Below are positions 52,540 to 52,704 of a stretch of DNA of 52,704 nt, piece by piece. The stretch lies in NCBI GenBank assembly GCA_017469465.1, contig JAFUGH010000011.1, forward strand, positions 1 to 52,704, in the 5' to 3' direction. The notes under the pieces are model-generated. The model did not search any database. It was not told the origin of the DNA and saw only the letters and a program-made list of their open reading frames with translations. Every line of letters begins with the position of its first letter. The stretch's first letter is position 1. Position numbers and translations under genes: made by a program. Origin of the DNA: Clostridia bacterium. Lineage in GTDB: Bacteria; Bacillota; Clostridia; TANB77; UBA1234.

Positions 52540-52704
52540 GGCCATTGAGGACGGAGACGGAGGATTTTCGACCAATAGGGACGGAGGATTTTGGCTTTTT
52601 TTCGACTAATAGGGACGGAGGATTTTGGCTGAATGCACAATGGGTGCAAAATGGGGACGTCCATTAAATGTGCATTCAGCCAAAATTCTCCGTCCCTATT
52701 AGTC
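52540..52704. repeat. GC-rich repeat array, inverted copy of the left window end
   Basis: Several units AATAGGGACGGAGGATTTTG alternate with a GAATGCACAATGGGTGC unit. The segment 52540-52656 is the near-exact reverse complement of 1-105. The array continues to the end of the window with a further unit in the opposite orientation. Confidence 0.8.

Overview
The window is an AT-rich (roughly 30% GC by eye) chromosomal segment of an anaerobic, spore-forming Clostridia-type Firmicute, probably an uncultured gut lineage. The evidence is two oxygen-sensitive class III ribonucleotide reductase systems, the sporulation genes sigK and spoIVB, RqcH, MnmA, MurF and Crp/Fnr-type regulation. Both ends of the window carry inverted copies of one ~110-bp repeat, so the sequence may be a contig that broke at repeats.

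Layout. 0.1-5.1 kb: two paralogous GH18 glycosidases flanking a cassette of four small two-helix membrane proteins of foreign codon use. 5.1-10.7 kb: rqcH, a membrane-anchored protein, and an nrdD / redoxin / nrdG-like set. 10.9-15.3 kb: tRNA-Met, tRNA-Tyr, a duplicated 71-bp segment, a small foreign gene, murF, and a foreign Clp-N/AAA+/M41 fusion protease. 15.4-18.1 kb: two membrane proteins. 18.1-23.3 kb: a Crp/Fnr-like regulator divergent from an ATP-cone protein, nrdD and nrdG. 23.5-34.0 kb: tRNA-modification and metal genes (mnmA, antiporter, copA, tcdA, ttcA-like, rsmB/F-like), an aldo/keto reductase, sigK and a patatin. 34.1-48.4 kb: spoIVB split by a 13.1-kb integrative mobilizable element. 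48.6-52.5 kb: a foreign gene, a remnant, a small membrane protein and a U32 peptidase-like gene.

Two signals stand out. First, spoIVB is interrupted after its GMSGSP active-site motif. Its missing C-terminus lies 13 kb downstream, immediately after a large serine recombinase. A 13-bp direct repeat (cagtcacacatgt) sits at both junctions, and recombination there rebuilds a 408-codon spoIVB exactly in frame. The element carries a MobV relaxase, a multi-hairpin oriT-like region, a glyco/phospho-biosynthetic cargo, a RelB-YafQ type toxin-antitoxin pair and the recombinase. This is the logic of the B. subtilis skin element, but in spoIVB, two genes downstream of sigK, whose product SpoIVB helps to activate.

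Second, eight genes appear frameshifted (GH18-SLH, nrdG-like, copA, rsmB/F-like, sigK, patatin, manC-like, yafQ-like). All eight breaks are the same event: an in-frame CGG codon at which skipping the C restores the frame on a glycine codon (GGA or GGT) at a position that fits the family. Reading every native gene by eye I found no CGG used as an ordinary arginine codon. The nine in-frame arginine CGGs all sit in six of the seven genes whose base composition, promoters and terminators look foreign. This suggests that CGG is unassigned, or efficiently +1-shifted, in this organism, and that single C insertions before glycine codons are therefore tolerated. A systematic sequence artefact is the main alternative.
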